Below are positions 7,214 to 15,323 of a stretch of 64,000 bases of DNA, piece after piece. The stretch's first letter is position 1. Each line of letters begins with the position of its first letter. The position numbers and the translations under genes were made by a program. This DNA is from Paenibacillus sp. SYP-B3998 (GTDB lineage: Bacteria > Bacillota > Bacilli > Paenibacillales > NBRC-103111): assembly GCF_010820665.1 (NCBI RefSeq), contig NZ_JAAIKC010000009.1, forward strand, positions 1-64,000, written 5' to 3'. The notes under the pieces were generated by a model, which was given only the letters and a program-made list of their open reading frames with translations, was not told the DNA's origin and ran no database searches.

Positions 7214-8485
7214 ATGATTCAAAATAATTTTCCTATTGTCTTTAGCATTGTACTTGTGATGGGCGTTCAAATTAATTTTTTCTTCAACTCGGTGTTTGAT
7301 AAATCAGCTAAAAAACATAACCGGTTCATTTATTTCATTATGTTTGGGTTGCTTGATTACCTATATCTGGTTATTCCCATCTCTCCTATTTTATCTTTGA
7401 TTCTATCCTTGCTCATGATATTTAGCTTTGCACAATCTTATCAAGTAGAAATTAAAGACAAGATCATTTTTTCTATGTTATACGGTGTTTTAATATCTCT
7501 CGTTAATTTTATATCCCTTTATATTTTTTATACCCTATATTCAGTTGAGTTTAGCTTTGACCCTGTAAATGAACATGATCAAATAGCCTACACAAAAGCT
7601 ATTTTACTCAGTTGCATGATCATGTTTGCTATCATTCAGATCATACGACTACTTGCAAAACGTAGAAGTTACTCTTTGCATTATCGTTACTACATATTTT
7701 TTTCGGTTATTCCTATCATAAGTATAAACCAACTGAATATTCTAACTTATAAGGACGCCTATTCTTTCATATCCGTCATTGTATTACTATTTTTAAACGT
7801 TATGATTGTCTATATTTTTGATACGATCATTGATAAATTTCAATTCATGCATGAGAATGCTCAGTTGCAACATCAGATGGACTATCAGGATGCGAATTAC
7901 GAAAAAGTCGTTCACAGCTTCAAATCCATTAAAAGAATCATTCATGATACGAATCAACAGTTTTTGTATATTGAAGAGTGCATTAAGCGAAATGAGTTAG
8001 CAACTGCACTGGAACATATTAAGACGACATTAAATAAAGTCGAAGGAGCCTACCAAAGGGTAAATACGGGGAATCTGGTTATAGATGCCCTTGTCACAAA
8101 TACGCTTAATATTGGACAAGCCAATGGCATAAGAATAGATACGAAGCTTAACTTATATTCACAAGAAATCCATATTGACCGTTATGACTTATGTGTTGTC
8201 ATTGGAAATATGCTAGATAACGCAATAGAAGCTTCTAAAAAGTTAAAAATCGCAGAAGATAGGTACATTCTTATAAAAATACATTCTACCGAGTCTAATC
8301 TTCTCATTCACATCATGAATCATATGGAAAATGAAGTAACCGACTTGCACAGCCAAAAACCAAACCCGGAATTTCATGGTATTGGATTAACAAATATAGC
8401 TAGAATCTGCGACAAGTACGGTGGTCATATGACTTTTGAAACAAAACTTAAAGTATTTAATAATATGGTTCTGCTGCCATTTTAA
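7214..8485 (+). CDS. Membrane sensor histidine kinase, GHKL/AgrC-like
   Basis: A 423-aa protein with six or seven hydrophobic segments in the first 210 residues, then a coiled linker and a degenerate DHp helix (SFKSIKRIIHDTNQQF, with the phospho-acceptor His in IIHD). The C-terminal GHKL ATPase has the N box VVIGNMLDNAIEAS and the G box FHGIGLTNIARICDKYGG. This is the AgrC/ComD/VirS-like arrangement that partners LytTR regulators and senses peptides or envelope signals. It starts one base after the regulator stop. A terminator follows, so the operon is probably two (or three) genes. No AgrB-like processing protease is present in the window. Confidence 0.9.
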   Translation: MIQNNFPIVFSIVLVMGVQINFFFNSVFDKSAKKHNRFIYFIMFGLLDYLYLVIPISPILSLILSLLMIFSFAQSYQVEIKDKIIFSMLYGVLISLVNFISLYIFYTLYSVEFSFDPVNEHDQIAYTKAILLSCMIMFAIIQIIRLLAKRRSYSLHYRYYIFFSVIPIISINQLNILTYKDAYSFISVIVLLFLNVMIVYIFDTIIDKFQFMHENAQLQHQMDYQDANYEKVVHSFKSIKRIIHDTNQQFLYIEECIKRNELATALEHIKTTLNKVEGAYQRVNTGNLVIDALVTNTLNIGQANGIRIDTKLNLYSQEIHIDRYDLCVVIGNMLDNAIEASKKLKIAEDRYILIKIHSTESNLLIHIMNHMENEVTDLHSQKPNPEFHGIGLTNIARICDKYGGHMTFETKLKVFNNMVLLPF

Positions 8486-8490
8486 ACCAA

Positions 8491-8528
8491 CAATCCTTAA
8501 ACAACATGTTGTTTAGGGATTGTTTTTT
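8491..8528 (+). terminator. Rho-independent terminator
   Basis: AATCC(T)TAAACAAC pairs with GTTGTTTAGGGATT around a two-base loop, followed by seven T. It ends the LytTR/kinase operon. Confidence 0.85.
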
Positions 8529-8619
8529 TCGTTTCAGGGTGATTTTTAATATAACAGCCTTCTTCCTTGTATGATGAATTCAGCAAGTAAATCTAGAAAG
8601 AATGATGAGGGAATTAATA

Positions 8620-10674
8620 ATGAAGAAGATGGTTTCTATAGTAATGACCGCTATGCTTATTGCAATACCGGTCACCCCTGCTTTTGCTCTTACGAATCAT
8701 GATACTGTAAAAGAAAAGGCACAGGAGCTGGCTTCGAAGATCGTGTCCGATTATGGTGTAAGTGGATTGCAGTATGCAATTATGGATCATGGATCCATTG
8801 TTTTATCGGATAGCGCTGGTGTATACGATAAAGCGACCAAGAGTCCGATAACCAAAGACACGATGTTTGGAATAGGCTCGGTAAGTAAAACGTATGTGTC
8901 TGCTGCAACGATGATGCTAGCTGATTCTAATAAAATTGATATTGATAAACCACTAACCACGTATATCAAGGACTTTAAAATGGCAGATGAGCGATATAAA
9001 GAGATTACGCCACGCATGTTGATGAATCATTCTTCAGGACTTTACGGTAGTCACTACGAGAATAGCTTTTTGTTCGATGACAATGATACGAAAAATCATG
9101 ATCAATTATTGGTCAAATTACAATCAGAAAGGTTAAAGTCAAACCCAGGCGAATCCTCGGTATATTGTAACGATGGTTTTCAACTGCTTGAAATCTTGAT
9201 CGAACGAGTAAGCGGGTTAAGTTACAGCGATTTTTTTGAAACCTTTATTAGCAAGCCTCTTCATTTAACCTCTACCAAAACACCACGTGATTCATTTGAT
9301 AGAGACAGGCTCGCAAAAACTTATTTTCCTGCGATAGATCAGGCTTTACCCGTAGAGAATGCCAATCTCATTGGGTCAGGAGGCCTCTACTCCACGGCCG
9401 AAGAAGTAAGTAAGTTCGCTGAAGTATTAATCGGGAATCGAACGGATATTTTATTTGAGAAGTCAGCAAAGGCTATGCAAAGTCATGAGTATAGAAAGGG
9501 AGTGTGGGTTTCTGAAGAGACAAACACCATTAATTATGGTCTTGGTTGGGATGCTGTCCGTTTAGCACCATTTAGTGATTACGGAATAACCGCATTATTT
9601 AAAGGTGGAGATACGTATATGTATCACGCTGCTTTGACTACCCTACCCGAACATGATATTTCTATAGCTGTGCTTTCATCGGGAGGTAGTGGAACCTACA
9701 ATAGTATATTTGCATCTAATATTTTATTGGAATATATAAGAGCCAAAGGCATCATTAAAGAAATCCTACCTGAAAAAACATTTGAACCTCCATTGAAAGT
9801 GGACATGCCATCCGATTTGCTTGCTTACTCTGGATTATACGGTACTGTAGGTAAAACGGTAAATCTGGAGATAAAGAACGGAGAGATTGATTTACCCGCT
9901 CTAGGATTTGGATTGTTACCGCCTCAAAAATATGTATATACGGGCAATGGACAATTCAAAAACAACGATGGGAGTGCAACCGTAAGCTTTGACCAACCGA
10001 AAAATGGAAAAACCTATTTAAAACTTGACACTTATATAAATACTCCAGGATTAGGTCAAGCGGTTACGGTAACCTATGAATATCAAAAGTTAGATTCCAA
10101 TCCTCTAAATCAGTCAACTAAAACGGTATGGGAACATAGAAATGGAAAAAACTACTACGCTTTGGATGAAAAGATAACTTCAATAATGTATCTGATCAAA
10201 ACGCTTTTGGCCAAAAATATATCCGTTGATATCAACCATGGATACGCATCAGGCACTAAAATTGTTGACGAGAATAAAGCAGTAAATGCAATTGAAATTC
10301 CTATTTCGAGCGGAAGAGATGCTTTTGATTTGAATTTCTATAACGAGAACCATAAAGAGTATTTAAAGATCAATGGACAATCGTATATCAGTGAAGATGC
10401 TATTCAATCCATTTATGAAGGGAACGACTCGTTTTGCATCATACCATCGGGTGGTCAGGCTGTATGGTATAAAATTGATGATAAATCAGCCAATCGCGTC
10501 ATGAACGTTGAGACTCCAGTAAGTGGGGGATTTGCCGTTTATGACGCGGAGGGGATGGTTGTGAACTTTTCAAAGGCAAGCAACAATCATACGGTAGTAC
10601 TACCTGAAGGTGGGATGATCGTTTTTGGTGGTAATGAGGGCGATGTATTTAAAATTAATTTGAAGAATAAATAG
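8620..10674 (+). CDS. Secreted serine hydrolase, beta-lactamase (class C/PBP-like) family
   Basis: A 684-aa exported protein. A signal peptide covers residues 1-24 (MKKMVSIVMTAMLIAIPV, cut near AFA). Residues about 30-400 form a beta-lactamase-fold domain: SVSK gives the catalytic Ser and Lys, YCN is the Y-x-N motif, and LFKGGDTY lies where the H/K-T/S-G motif is expected. The remaining 280 residues form beta-rich C-terminal modules of unknown role. The ATG at 8620 has AGGGA at good spacing; an upstream ATG would add six residues. Relatives include D-aminopeptidases, esterases and PBP-like proteins; true beta-lactamase activity is not implied. It follows a LytTR two-component operon, a possible regulator. 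Confidence 0.85.
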   Translation: MKKMVSIVMTAMLIAIPVTPAFALTNHDTVKEKAQELASKIVSDYGVSGLQYAIMDHGSIVLSDSAGVYDKATKSPITKDTMFGIGSVSKTYVSAATMMLADSNKIDIDKPLTTYIKDFKMADERYKEITPRMLMNHSSGLYGSHYENSFLFDDNDTKNHDQLLVKLQSERLKSNPGESSVYCNDGFQLLEILIERVSGLSYSDFFETFISKPLHLTSTKTPRDSFDRDRLAKTYFPAIDQALPVENANLIGSGGLYSTAEEVSKFAEVLIGNRTDILFEKSAKAMQSHEYRKGVWVSEETNTINYGLGWDAVRLAPFSDYGITALFKGGDTYMYHAALTTLPEHDISIAVLSSGGSGTYNSIFASNILLEYIRAKGIIKEILPEKTFEPPLKVDMPSDLLAYSGLYGTVGKTVNLEIKNGEIDLPALGFGLLPPQKYVYTGNGQFKNNDGSATVSFDQPKNGKTYLKLDTYINTPGLGQAVTVTYEYQKLDSNPLNQSTKTVWEHRNGKNYYALDEKITSIMYLIKTLLAKNISVDINHGYASGTKIVDENKAVNAIEIPISSGRDAFDLNFYNENHKEYLKINGQSYISEDAIQSIYEGNDSFCIIPSGGQAVWYKIDDKSANRVMNVETPVSGGFAVYDAEGMVVNFSKASNNHTVVLPEGGMIVFGGNEGDVFKINLKNK

Positions 10675-10712
10675 ACTACTCAACTTTGGTTGATATACTA
10701 ACGATTATTGAG

Positions 10713-10745
10713 GTACTGTGTTGTACGATGTATATGCAGGAGGTA
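10713..10745 (+). promoter_or_regulatory. Twin PadR-type promoter/leader, copy 1
   Basis: A 33-nt block from GTACTGTGTTGTAC to ATGCAGGAGGTA matches 12341-12373 with a single mismatch. It contains the palindrome GTAC-N6-GTAC and a ribosome binding site. Here the downstream start is lost and an ABC-ATPase remnant follows. Confidence 0.6.
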
Positions 10746-10799
10746 GGTGTGAAAGGCGGAACAGATATGCCGTATATATGAAAAACAAACCAGTTAACA

Positions 10800-10917
10800 G
10801 AGTATTTTAAGGAAAAGAATTAATTTCTGGGATGCGAAAAAAAGAGGAATTTACCGCTTGTTAGGACAGAATGGCGTTGGTAAAACAACAATTATGAAGA
10901 TGATTACAAACTTATAA
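10800..10917 (+). pseudogene. Remnant of an ABC transporter ATP-binding protein
   Basis: The frame ending at 10917 reads GIYRLLGQNGVGKTTIMKMI followed by TNL and a stop. It contains an intact Walker A (GQNGVGKTT) in the context of BcrA-type export ATPases. Only about 25-30 residues of about 300 remain. It follows copy 1 of the PadR-type leader, suggesting a former PadR-controlled peptide/drug exporter. Confidence 0.6.
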
Positions 10918-10942
10918 TATTAATAGAGAAGAGGAATACCTT

Positions 10943-12112
10943 ATGAAAATATGTAGTCAAATTACATTTGCAAGTCTGGCCCTTTTGATAACTGGAAGTT
11001 CCCTGCTATACACATCGCCAACCTCAATTGTAAAAGCAGAGCCCATTCAAAATGAATCTAGTTCTTTACAAACAAGCACTCAACAAGATCATAATTCCGT
11101 CAAGCAAGCTATGGGGGATACATTGCAACTTGGATTCCCGGGGATACTTGCTAAAACTTCTGAGGGGGGAAAAAAGTGGGGTTATGCCACTGGGATAGCG
11201 AATCTGAGCACAAAGAAACCAATGGAAACAGATTATCGCTTTCGCATTGGTAGCGTGACGAAGACGTTCACCGCAACGGTTGTACTTCAATTAGCTGGAG
11301 AGAACCGCTTGAATCTAGACGACTCCATCGAAAAATGGCTGCCTGGTGTCATTCAAGGAAACGGTTATAATGGTAATCAGATTACCATCCGGCAGATATT
11401 GAACCATACAAGTGGTATCGCTGAATACTCAAGATCCAAAGACGCTGATTTTATGGATACAAAAAAATCGTATACGGCTGAAGAAATAGTGAAGTTGGGG
11501 ATTTCTCTGCCCCCAGACTTTGTTCCAGGAAAGGGCTGGTCTTATTCAAACACAGGATACGTATTACTGGGTATTCTTATTGAAAAAGTAACCGGAAACA
11601 GCTACGCGGAAGAGATTGAAAATCGGATTATTGAACCGCTTGAATTGTTGGATACATTCCTACCTGGCAATTCAAGCGTTATTCCAGGCACCAAGCATGC
11701 TCGGGGATATTCCCAACCAGACGAAGCAAGTGAGATAAAAGACGTTACTTATTATAATCCAAGTGCAGGTAGCTCGGCTGGAGATATGATTTCTGATGCT
11801 GACGATTTAAATAAATTCTTCTCTTACTTGCTCGGTGGCAAATTACTGAAGGAAGAGCAACTAAAACAAATGCTTACTACAGTTCCTGTAGGAAGAAAAG
11901 GAATCGAAGGATATGGTCTTGGAATCTCTGAATTTAAGCTTTCAAATGGTGTCTCGATATGGGGACACACAGGTGGCATTCTAGGGTTTTCTACGATTGC
12001 TGGAGGTACACTTGGAGGAAATCATACGTTGGTCGTCAGTTTGAACAGTTTGGGTAGAGATAACAGTCCTAATCCTTTTAAAAATATTTTACTTGCTGAA
12101 TTTAACAAGTAG
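10943..12112 (+). CDS. Secreted serine hydrolase, class C beta-lactamase / D-Ala-D-Ala carboxypeptidase-like
   Basis: A 389-aa exported protein of usual family length. A signal peptide covers about residues 1-32 (MKICSQITFASLALLITGSS). Catalytic motifs of the beta-lactamase/PBP clan are complete: SVTK (nucleophile Ser and Lys), YSN in WSYSNTGY, and HTGG in WGHTGGILGF. Substrates may be peptidoglycan stem peptides or related D-amino-acid peptides; this is inferred from family. It sits between two halves of a decayed PadR/ABC locus and has its own terminator, so it seems to have inserted there or replaced the ABC genes. It is not closely similar in length to the 684-aa hydrolase upstream. Confidence 0.9.
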   Translation: MKICSQITFASLALLITGSSLLYTSPTSIVKAEPIQNESSSLQTSTQQDHNSVKQAMGDTLQLGFPGILAKTSEGGKKWGYATGIANLSTKKPMETDYRFRIGSVTKTFTATVVLQLAGENRLNLDDSIEKWLPGVIQGNGYNGNQITIRQILNHTSGIAEYSRSKDADFMDTKKSYTAEEIVKLGISLPPDFVPGKGWSYSNTGYVLLGILIEKVTGNSYAEEIENRIIEPLELLDTFLPGNSSVIPGTKHARGYSQPDEASEIKDVTYYNPSAGSSAGDMISDADDLNKFFSYLLGGKLLKEEQLKQMLTTVPVGRKGIEGYGLGISEFKLSNGVSIWGHTGGILGFSTIAGGTLGGNHTLVVSLNSLGRDNSPNPFKNILLAEFNK

Positions 12113-12152
12113 GAAAAAAGGAAAAACGGAAAATAGTGATAAATTTTGTCAT

Positions 12153-12190
12153 AGCCCCAACTTACTTCTAAAAATAAATTTGGGGCTTTT
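12153..12190 (+). terminator. Rho-independent terminator
   Basis: AGCCCCAA pairs with TTGGGGCT around an 18-nt AT-rich loop, followed by TTTT. It lies 40 bp after the serine hydrolase stop. Confidence 0.75.
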
Positions 12191-12222
12191 ATGGAATTAT
12201 GGCAGCAACTTTTTAAACCTTG

Positions 12223-12315
12223 CCCCCCTCAAAACACGCCCGGAAAACCCGCGCAATACAAGGGGGGGTGCCCCTATTGCGTAACATTGCCCGCTGTTTC
12301 TGCTTGCGTTCGGCG
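12223..12315. repeat. Diverged repeat, copy 1
   Basis: It contains CCCCTCAAAACACGCCCGGA, GCGCAATACAAGGGG and CCCCTATTGCGTAACATTG in that order, then a TTCTGC/TTGCG run. The same series occurs at 13318-13408 with about 70-75 % visual identity. CGCAATA...TATTGCG could form a stem. It is unusually GC-rich for its surroundings. I do not recognise the element; an ICE or intron relic is possible. Confidence 0.4.
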
Positions 12316-12340
12316 GTTGCTGGTACTGAATTTACATGAA

Positions 12341-12373
12341 GTACTGTGTTGTACGATATATATGCAGGAGGTA
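12341..12373 (+). promoter_or_regulatory. Twin PadR-type promoter/leader, copy 2
   Basis: The near-identical partner of 10713-10745. It has GTACTGTGTTGTAC, then ATATATATGCAGGAGGTA giving the ribosome binding site for the PadR remnant starting at 12380. PadR regulators usually bind their own promoter, so the palindrome is a candidate operator. Confidence 0.6.
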
Positions 12374-12379
12374 CAATAC

Positions 12380-12685
12380 ATGAATGTAGAAGATTGGAAA
12401 TCACAAATTAAGCGAGGAACACTTGATTTTTGTATGAAATCATAAGTAAGTTAGAGCAGTATCCTATTGTTCTGCAAAAGAAAATACAATTTATCCACTA
12501 CTTAGAAGATTATTGAAAGAAGAATATATTTTTTCATCTTGGCAAGAAAGTACCGAGGGCTTGCCCCAAGAAAATGTTATACCCTTACAGAAAAAGGAAA
12601 CGAATACTTAAACGCGATGTCCTTAGAATGGGATAATTTATTAACAGCTATATCGGAAATTAAAGGAGAGTTAAATTATGGATAA
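12380..12685 (+). pseudogene. PadR-family regulator, decayed
   Basis: The start is intact: MNVEDWKSQIKRGTLDFC is the classic N-terminus of PadR regulators that control ABC exporters. It then hits a stop. Later frames give IYPLLRRLLKEEYIFSSWQE (wing of the winged helix) and PRKCYTLTEKGNEYLNAMSL through ISEIKGELNYG to a stop at 12685. Internal deletion and at least two frameshifts kill it. The 3' end overlaps the next gene by eight bases, the standard PadR-HAAS arrangement. Confidence 0.75.
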
Positions 12686-13232
12686 AATTATGAATGACTA
12701 TTTTATAAAAATTGAAAAGTATTTGAAATCTATGTCCGATTGCGAGCGTATTGACATTGTAAAAGAAATCAAAAGTGTAATGCTTGAATTGCAAAATAAT
12801 GGTGTATCTTCTGAGAAAATTATCGAACGGTTAGGAAACCCAAAAGAATTAGCGAAAGCATACTTAGGTGAAGCCATTTCAAAGAACAGTAAATTTAGTT
12901 GGCGTAAATTCGGCGCAATATTTGCATTTTTTAGCAACTTTGCAGGCATCAACGGTATGTTACTTTTGCCGTTCATCAGTACTCTTTCCATTGCTTTAAT
13001 GATTGGTGGAGTTATTACGCCGATAGGCGGAATTGTTAAATTTGTCGGGTATCTTATGGGATATGATATTGCCGGAATAACAATCGAAATGGGAGTATTT
13101 ACACCAAGCCCAGTGCAGTTTTTGCCAATTTCTATTGTGATTGGTGTGTTAATGTTTTGGCTTGGGAAAGTCTTATGGAAGCTTACTATTAAATATATAC
13201 ACGCAATTAGTCAGAAAGAGAAAACAGCATAA
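12678..13232 (+). CDS. HAAS/DUF1700-domain membrane protein (PadR partner)
   Basis: A 184-aa protein. Residues 1-60 form a HAAS (DUF1700-like) helical domain: YFIKIEKYLKSMSDCERIDI, IVKEIKSVM, and IIERLGNPKELAKAYLGEA. Three or four transmembrane segments follow. Such proteins are encoded directly after padR genes, often overlapping, and are thought to modulate the regulator or the envelope response. Here the gene overlaps the dead padR by eight bases and keeps an intact frame, so it is probably translated only if the old promoter still works. The start ATG has AAAGGAG upstream. Confidence 0.8.
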   Translation: MDKIMNDYFIKIEKYLKSMSDCERIDIVKEIKSVMLELQNNGVSSEKIIERLGNPKELAKAYLGEAISKNSKFSWRKFGAIFAFFSNFAGINGMLLLPFISTLSIALMIGGVITPIGGIVKFVGYLMGYDIAGITIEMGVFTPSPVQFLPISIVIGVLMFWLGKVLWKLTIKYIHAISQKEKTA

Positions 13233-13317
13233 TAATATAAAGAACGGGGCGCGACGGTCATTCATAGACCAACCGTACCCCACTTTTACTATGGGTGTGT
13301 CACGCAGTAAAGCCCTT

Positions 13318-13408
13318 ATCCCTCTCAAAACGAGAGCGGAAACTAGCGCTATACAGGAGCTTATGCACCCCTATCGCGTAATAATGCTCTTTGTTTCCGC
13401 TTTCCGCC
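13318..13408. repeat. Diverged repeat, copy 2
   Basis: It contains CTCTCAAAACGAGAGCGGAA, GCGCTATACAGGAG and CACCCCTATCGCGTAA, parallel to the block at 12223-12315. The two copies flank the padR remnant and the HAAS gene in direct orientation, so they could mark an inserted segment. Confidence 0.4.
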
Positions 13409-13433
13409 TTTTTTGGGGTGGATTTTTGGTATT

Positions 13434-13471
13434 AATAGGTCAGCCAGAGATTTCTGGCTGGCCTATTTTTG
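13434..13471 (+). terminator. Rho-independent terminator
   Basis: AATAGGTCAGCCAGA pairs with TCTGGCTGGCCTATT (one G-T pair) around GATT and runs into T5. It is the likely end of transcription from the HAAS gene. Confidence 0.8.
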
Positions 13472-13802
13472 TGTAGGCATCTTAAGATGGTGATAGCCGG
13501 GAGAACGAGGGTGGCTTAGGGACGCAGTTCCCGTCAAAAAAACTGTTCTCTCACTACCCTCCAATGACCATGTTTGAGGGGTAGAGGCAATGACCTCGCA
13601 TCACAAGCGAACTCTGTGCTTTGTGTTTAGGTTATGTTCTCGATGAACCAGTAGATTTCCGGATCATTGAGCTAACGGAAACGATAGTTCATTAACAATA
13701 CCACGATGCTGATGCGGACGCTCGGAAGCCTTTCCCCGCTATCGGTAGTTTAGTTCAAGCAAGTGAATTGGTTTTATGATTATTAGGGAAGGGATCTATA
13801 AC
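13472..13802. other. Gap without a gene; holds a repeat core
   Basis: No coding frame is convincing. The only recognised item is repeat copy C at about 13663-13695 (CATTGAGCTAACGGAAACGA followed by TAGTTCA). The rest, including GGGAGAACGAGGGTGGCTTA, is unrecognised and may be mobile-element debris. Confidence 0.4.
13663..13695 (+). repeat. Dispersed repeat core, copy C
   Basis: GAGCTAACGGAAACGATAG preceded by CATT and followed by TTCA forms a short inverted repeat (TTGAGCTA / TAGTTCA). The same core is at 4.6 and 15.05 kb. The 3' hairpin and the TAACGGGCAG end are not seen here. Confidence 0.5.
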
Positions 13803-13925
13803 ATGAACTCTAAGAAGGCAAACTATTTAATAGCTATAGCAGTTTTATTGATATATATATTTATGAGTCAAACCAAAGACCTGATCCGTATAGCCAGCGG
13901 TATCCGTATAATGTTCCTCAATTGA
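13803..13925 (+). pseudogene. Truncated small membrane protein at a transposon junction
   Basis: ATG at 13803 with AAGGGATCTATAAC upstream encodes MNSKKANYLIAIAVLLIYIF, a signal-anchor-like start. The frame then runs about 19 residues into sequence that is Tn3-transposase DNA on the other strand. The gene seems cut at about 13866 by the transposon fragment. Confidence 0.45.
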
Positions 13926-14501
13926 TAAGTCCGACTCATGGTGCAGTAGGCCATCGATGACATGCACCGCATCGCGAGCGTTTGTATTGATGATTTTCGT
14001 ATAGAACGATGAAAATTGATCACTGACAAATCGATAAATAGTAGCCCCTCTGCCTGATCCGTAATGGGGGTTAGGATCGGCACTGAGAGACGAAACGCCT
14101 ACTTGCACACGCATACCATCAGATGAGGAAGTGCTTCCATCGCCCCAGTAGGAGGCTAAAGAACGGTGATGATGAAAGTTCACAAGTGTTGCTTGTGCTC
14201 TGTTCATTGCATTATCGTACATTCTCCACTGGGTAGCATTGGCCATTTGATGATACGAGATACCAGGCGTTGCATCCGCCATTTTTGTTAAGCCAATATT
14301 GGTACCCATAGCCATGAGCGATGCGAGAACAATCGGTTTTTCTTCGGTCTTAGGTTGACGATTGGTTGAAGCATGAATGAATTGCTCGTCAAACCCAGTC
14401 CAACTCGCTACTTCTAAAAGTAGGTCCGTCAACTTTACCCGTGGCAGCATGCTATAAAGAGCTGCGCTATATTGTTTCGCTTCTTCCGTTGATGATCCCA
14501 A
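13845..14501 (-). pseudogene. Tn3-family transposase fragment
   Basis: About 210 residues of the central part of a Tn3-type DDE transposase, normally about 980 aa. Visible blocks are MLPRVKLTDLLLEVASWTGF, the helical LASLMAMGTNIGLTKMA segment, SYWGDGSTSSSDGMRV with the first catalytic Asp region, and EEHYTDTAGYTDQVFGL with the second. The frame breaks into foreign sequence after FGLT, so the third acidic residue is lost, and the N-terminal 600 residues are absent. No terminal inverted repeats of the 38-bp Tn3 kind were seen nearby. This is an inactive relic. Confidence 0.85.
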
Positions 14502-14598
14502 AATGCACGAATATTAATTGTAGACAATAAAGGTAAATTAATAAGTTCAGGGTTAACTAATAATAATGGAATTTGGAGAGTATTATTAACTACTGACG

Positions 14599-14850
14599 TT
14601 GAGCACTGTGGAGGATGTAAAGTCTTTTATTGAATCAGAACTTAAGGGGTTTGCAGAGAATAAAGGCTTTTATTGTGGGATATTTGTTGCGGATAAATTC
14701 ATTGGAGAAATAATCATACACAACATTGACTGGATTAACAAAAAAACATCAATAGGATATTGGAGTAAATGGTCGATCAGATCAGCACTGTTCGGGTTAT
14801 TCGTTACAACCCGAACGAAAGACCAAATACAAAGTGTGTCCAATCAATAA
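14599..14850 (+). pseudogene. Fragment of a RimJ/RimL-type GNAT acetyltransferase
   Basis: Residues TVEDVKSFIESELKGFAENK, then FVADKFIGEIIIHNIDWINK and KTSIGYW match the first half of RimJ/RimL-like N-acetyltransferases: helix 2, beta strand with G.I..H.ID, and the strand before the acetyl-CoA loop. After about 14770 the similarity stops and an unrelated tail follows, containing a GTTCGGGTT / AACCCGAAC hairpin (14790-14816). Start and acetyl-CoA loop are missing, so it cannot be functional. Confidence 0.6.
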
Positions 14851-14920
14851 CAGGTTAAGTTTAATAAATTATAACTGTTCCTCCTATATTCAATTCCCAT
14901 AAGGGAAGGTGGTGTTTTAT

Positions 14921-15016
14921 ATGAGTGGATACGCTGGTGGATATGGTACTTCGAGTGCCGCTGTTCTTGTACTGTTCATACTTCTTGTCATTGTTTTGAT
15001 GGCTTTTGTTATATAA
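14921..15016 (+). CDS. YjcZ-family sporulation micro-protein
   Basis: A 31-aa protein. A short Gly/Tyr/Ser-rich head (MSGYAGGYGTSSAA) is followed by one hydrophobic helix VLVLFILLVIVLMAFVI. This is the YjcZ family, small membrane proteins of Bacillales spores found in sporulation-specific transcripts. The ATG follows GGAAGGTGG at good spacing. It is followed by the hairpin of repeat copy D, which serves as a terminator. The family call rests on the composition and the tail pattern and is strong for so short a protein. Confidence 0.88.
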   Translation: MSGYAGGYGTSSAAVLVLFILLVIVLMAFVI

Positions 15017-15043
15017 ACACTGTCATGGTATGTTGTTGGGAGT

Positions 15044-15137
15044 TGAGCTAACGAGAAACGATAGCTGAACAAACAAGGAGCAGATTTGTCGAGGGAGCTG
15101 CTCCTTGTTTTTATTAAGATAACGGGCAGATTAACGC
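15044..15137 (+). repeat. Dispersed repeat, copy D (long form)
   Basis: TTGAGCTAACGAGAAACGAT followed by AGCTGAACA, a perfect nine-bp hairpin (AAGGAGCAG / CTGCTCCTT) with a T-run at 15076-15113, then TTATTAAGATAACGGGCAGA. It has the same order as copy B at 4560-4707, so the element is a conserved unit with a terminator-like core. Confidence 0.65.
15076..15113 (+). terminator. Terminator hairpin inside repeat copy D
   Basis: AAGGAGCAG and CTGCTCCTT flank a 14-nt loop and run into GTTTTT. It lies about 60 bp after the yjcZ-like gene and is its likely terminator. Confidence 0.75.
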
Positions 15138-15323
15138 GAAATAATTCAATTTAATTTGCTTCCATCCTCAGATTCACTCTATCAGCAGATATTTCAAACA
15201 TATGACATTCTCCCATAGAATAATCATATTACCCTATTCGTAATCGATCACATCAGATAAGATGGGTTAGTACTCAAATAAATTGTGATAGGGGATCCAA
15301 CACATCAAAAGCAAAGGAGTACA

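Noticed and set aside
8620..12112. True beta-lactamase resistance genes
   Set aside because: The motifs fit the broad PBP-like serine hydrolase family; context and long C-terminal part give no support for drug hydrolysis.
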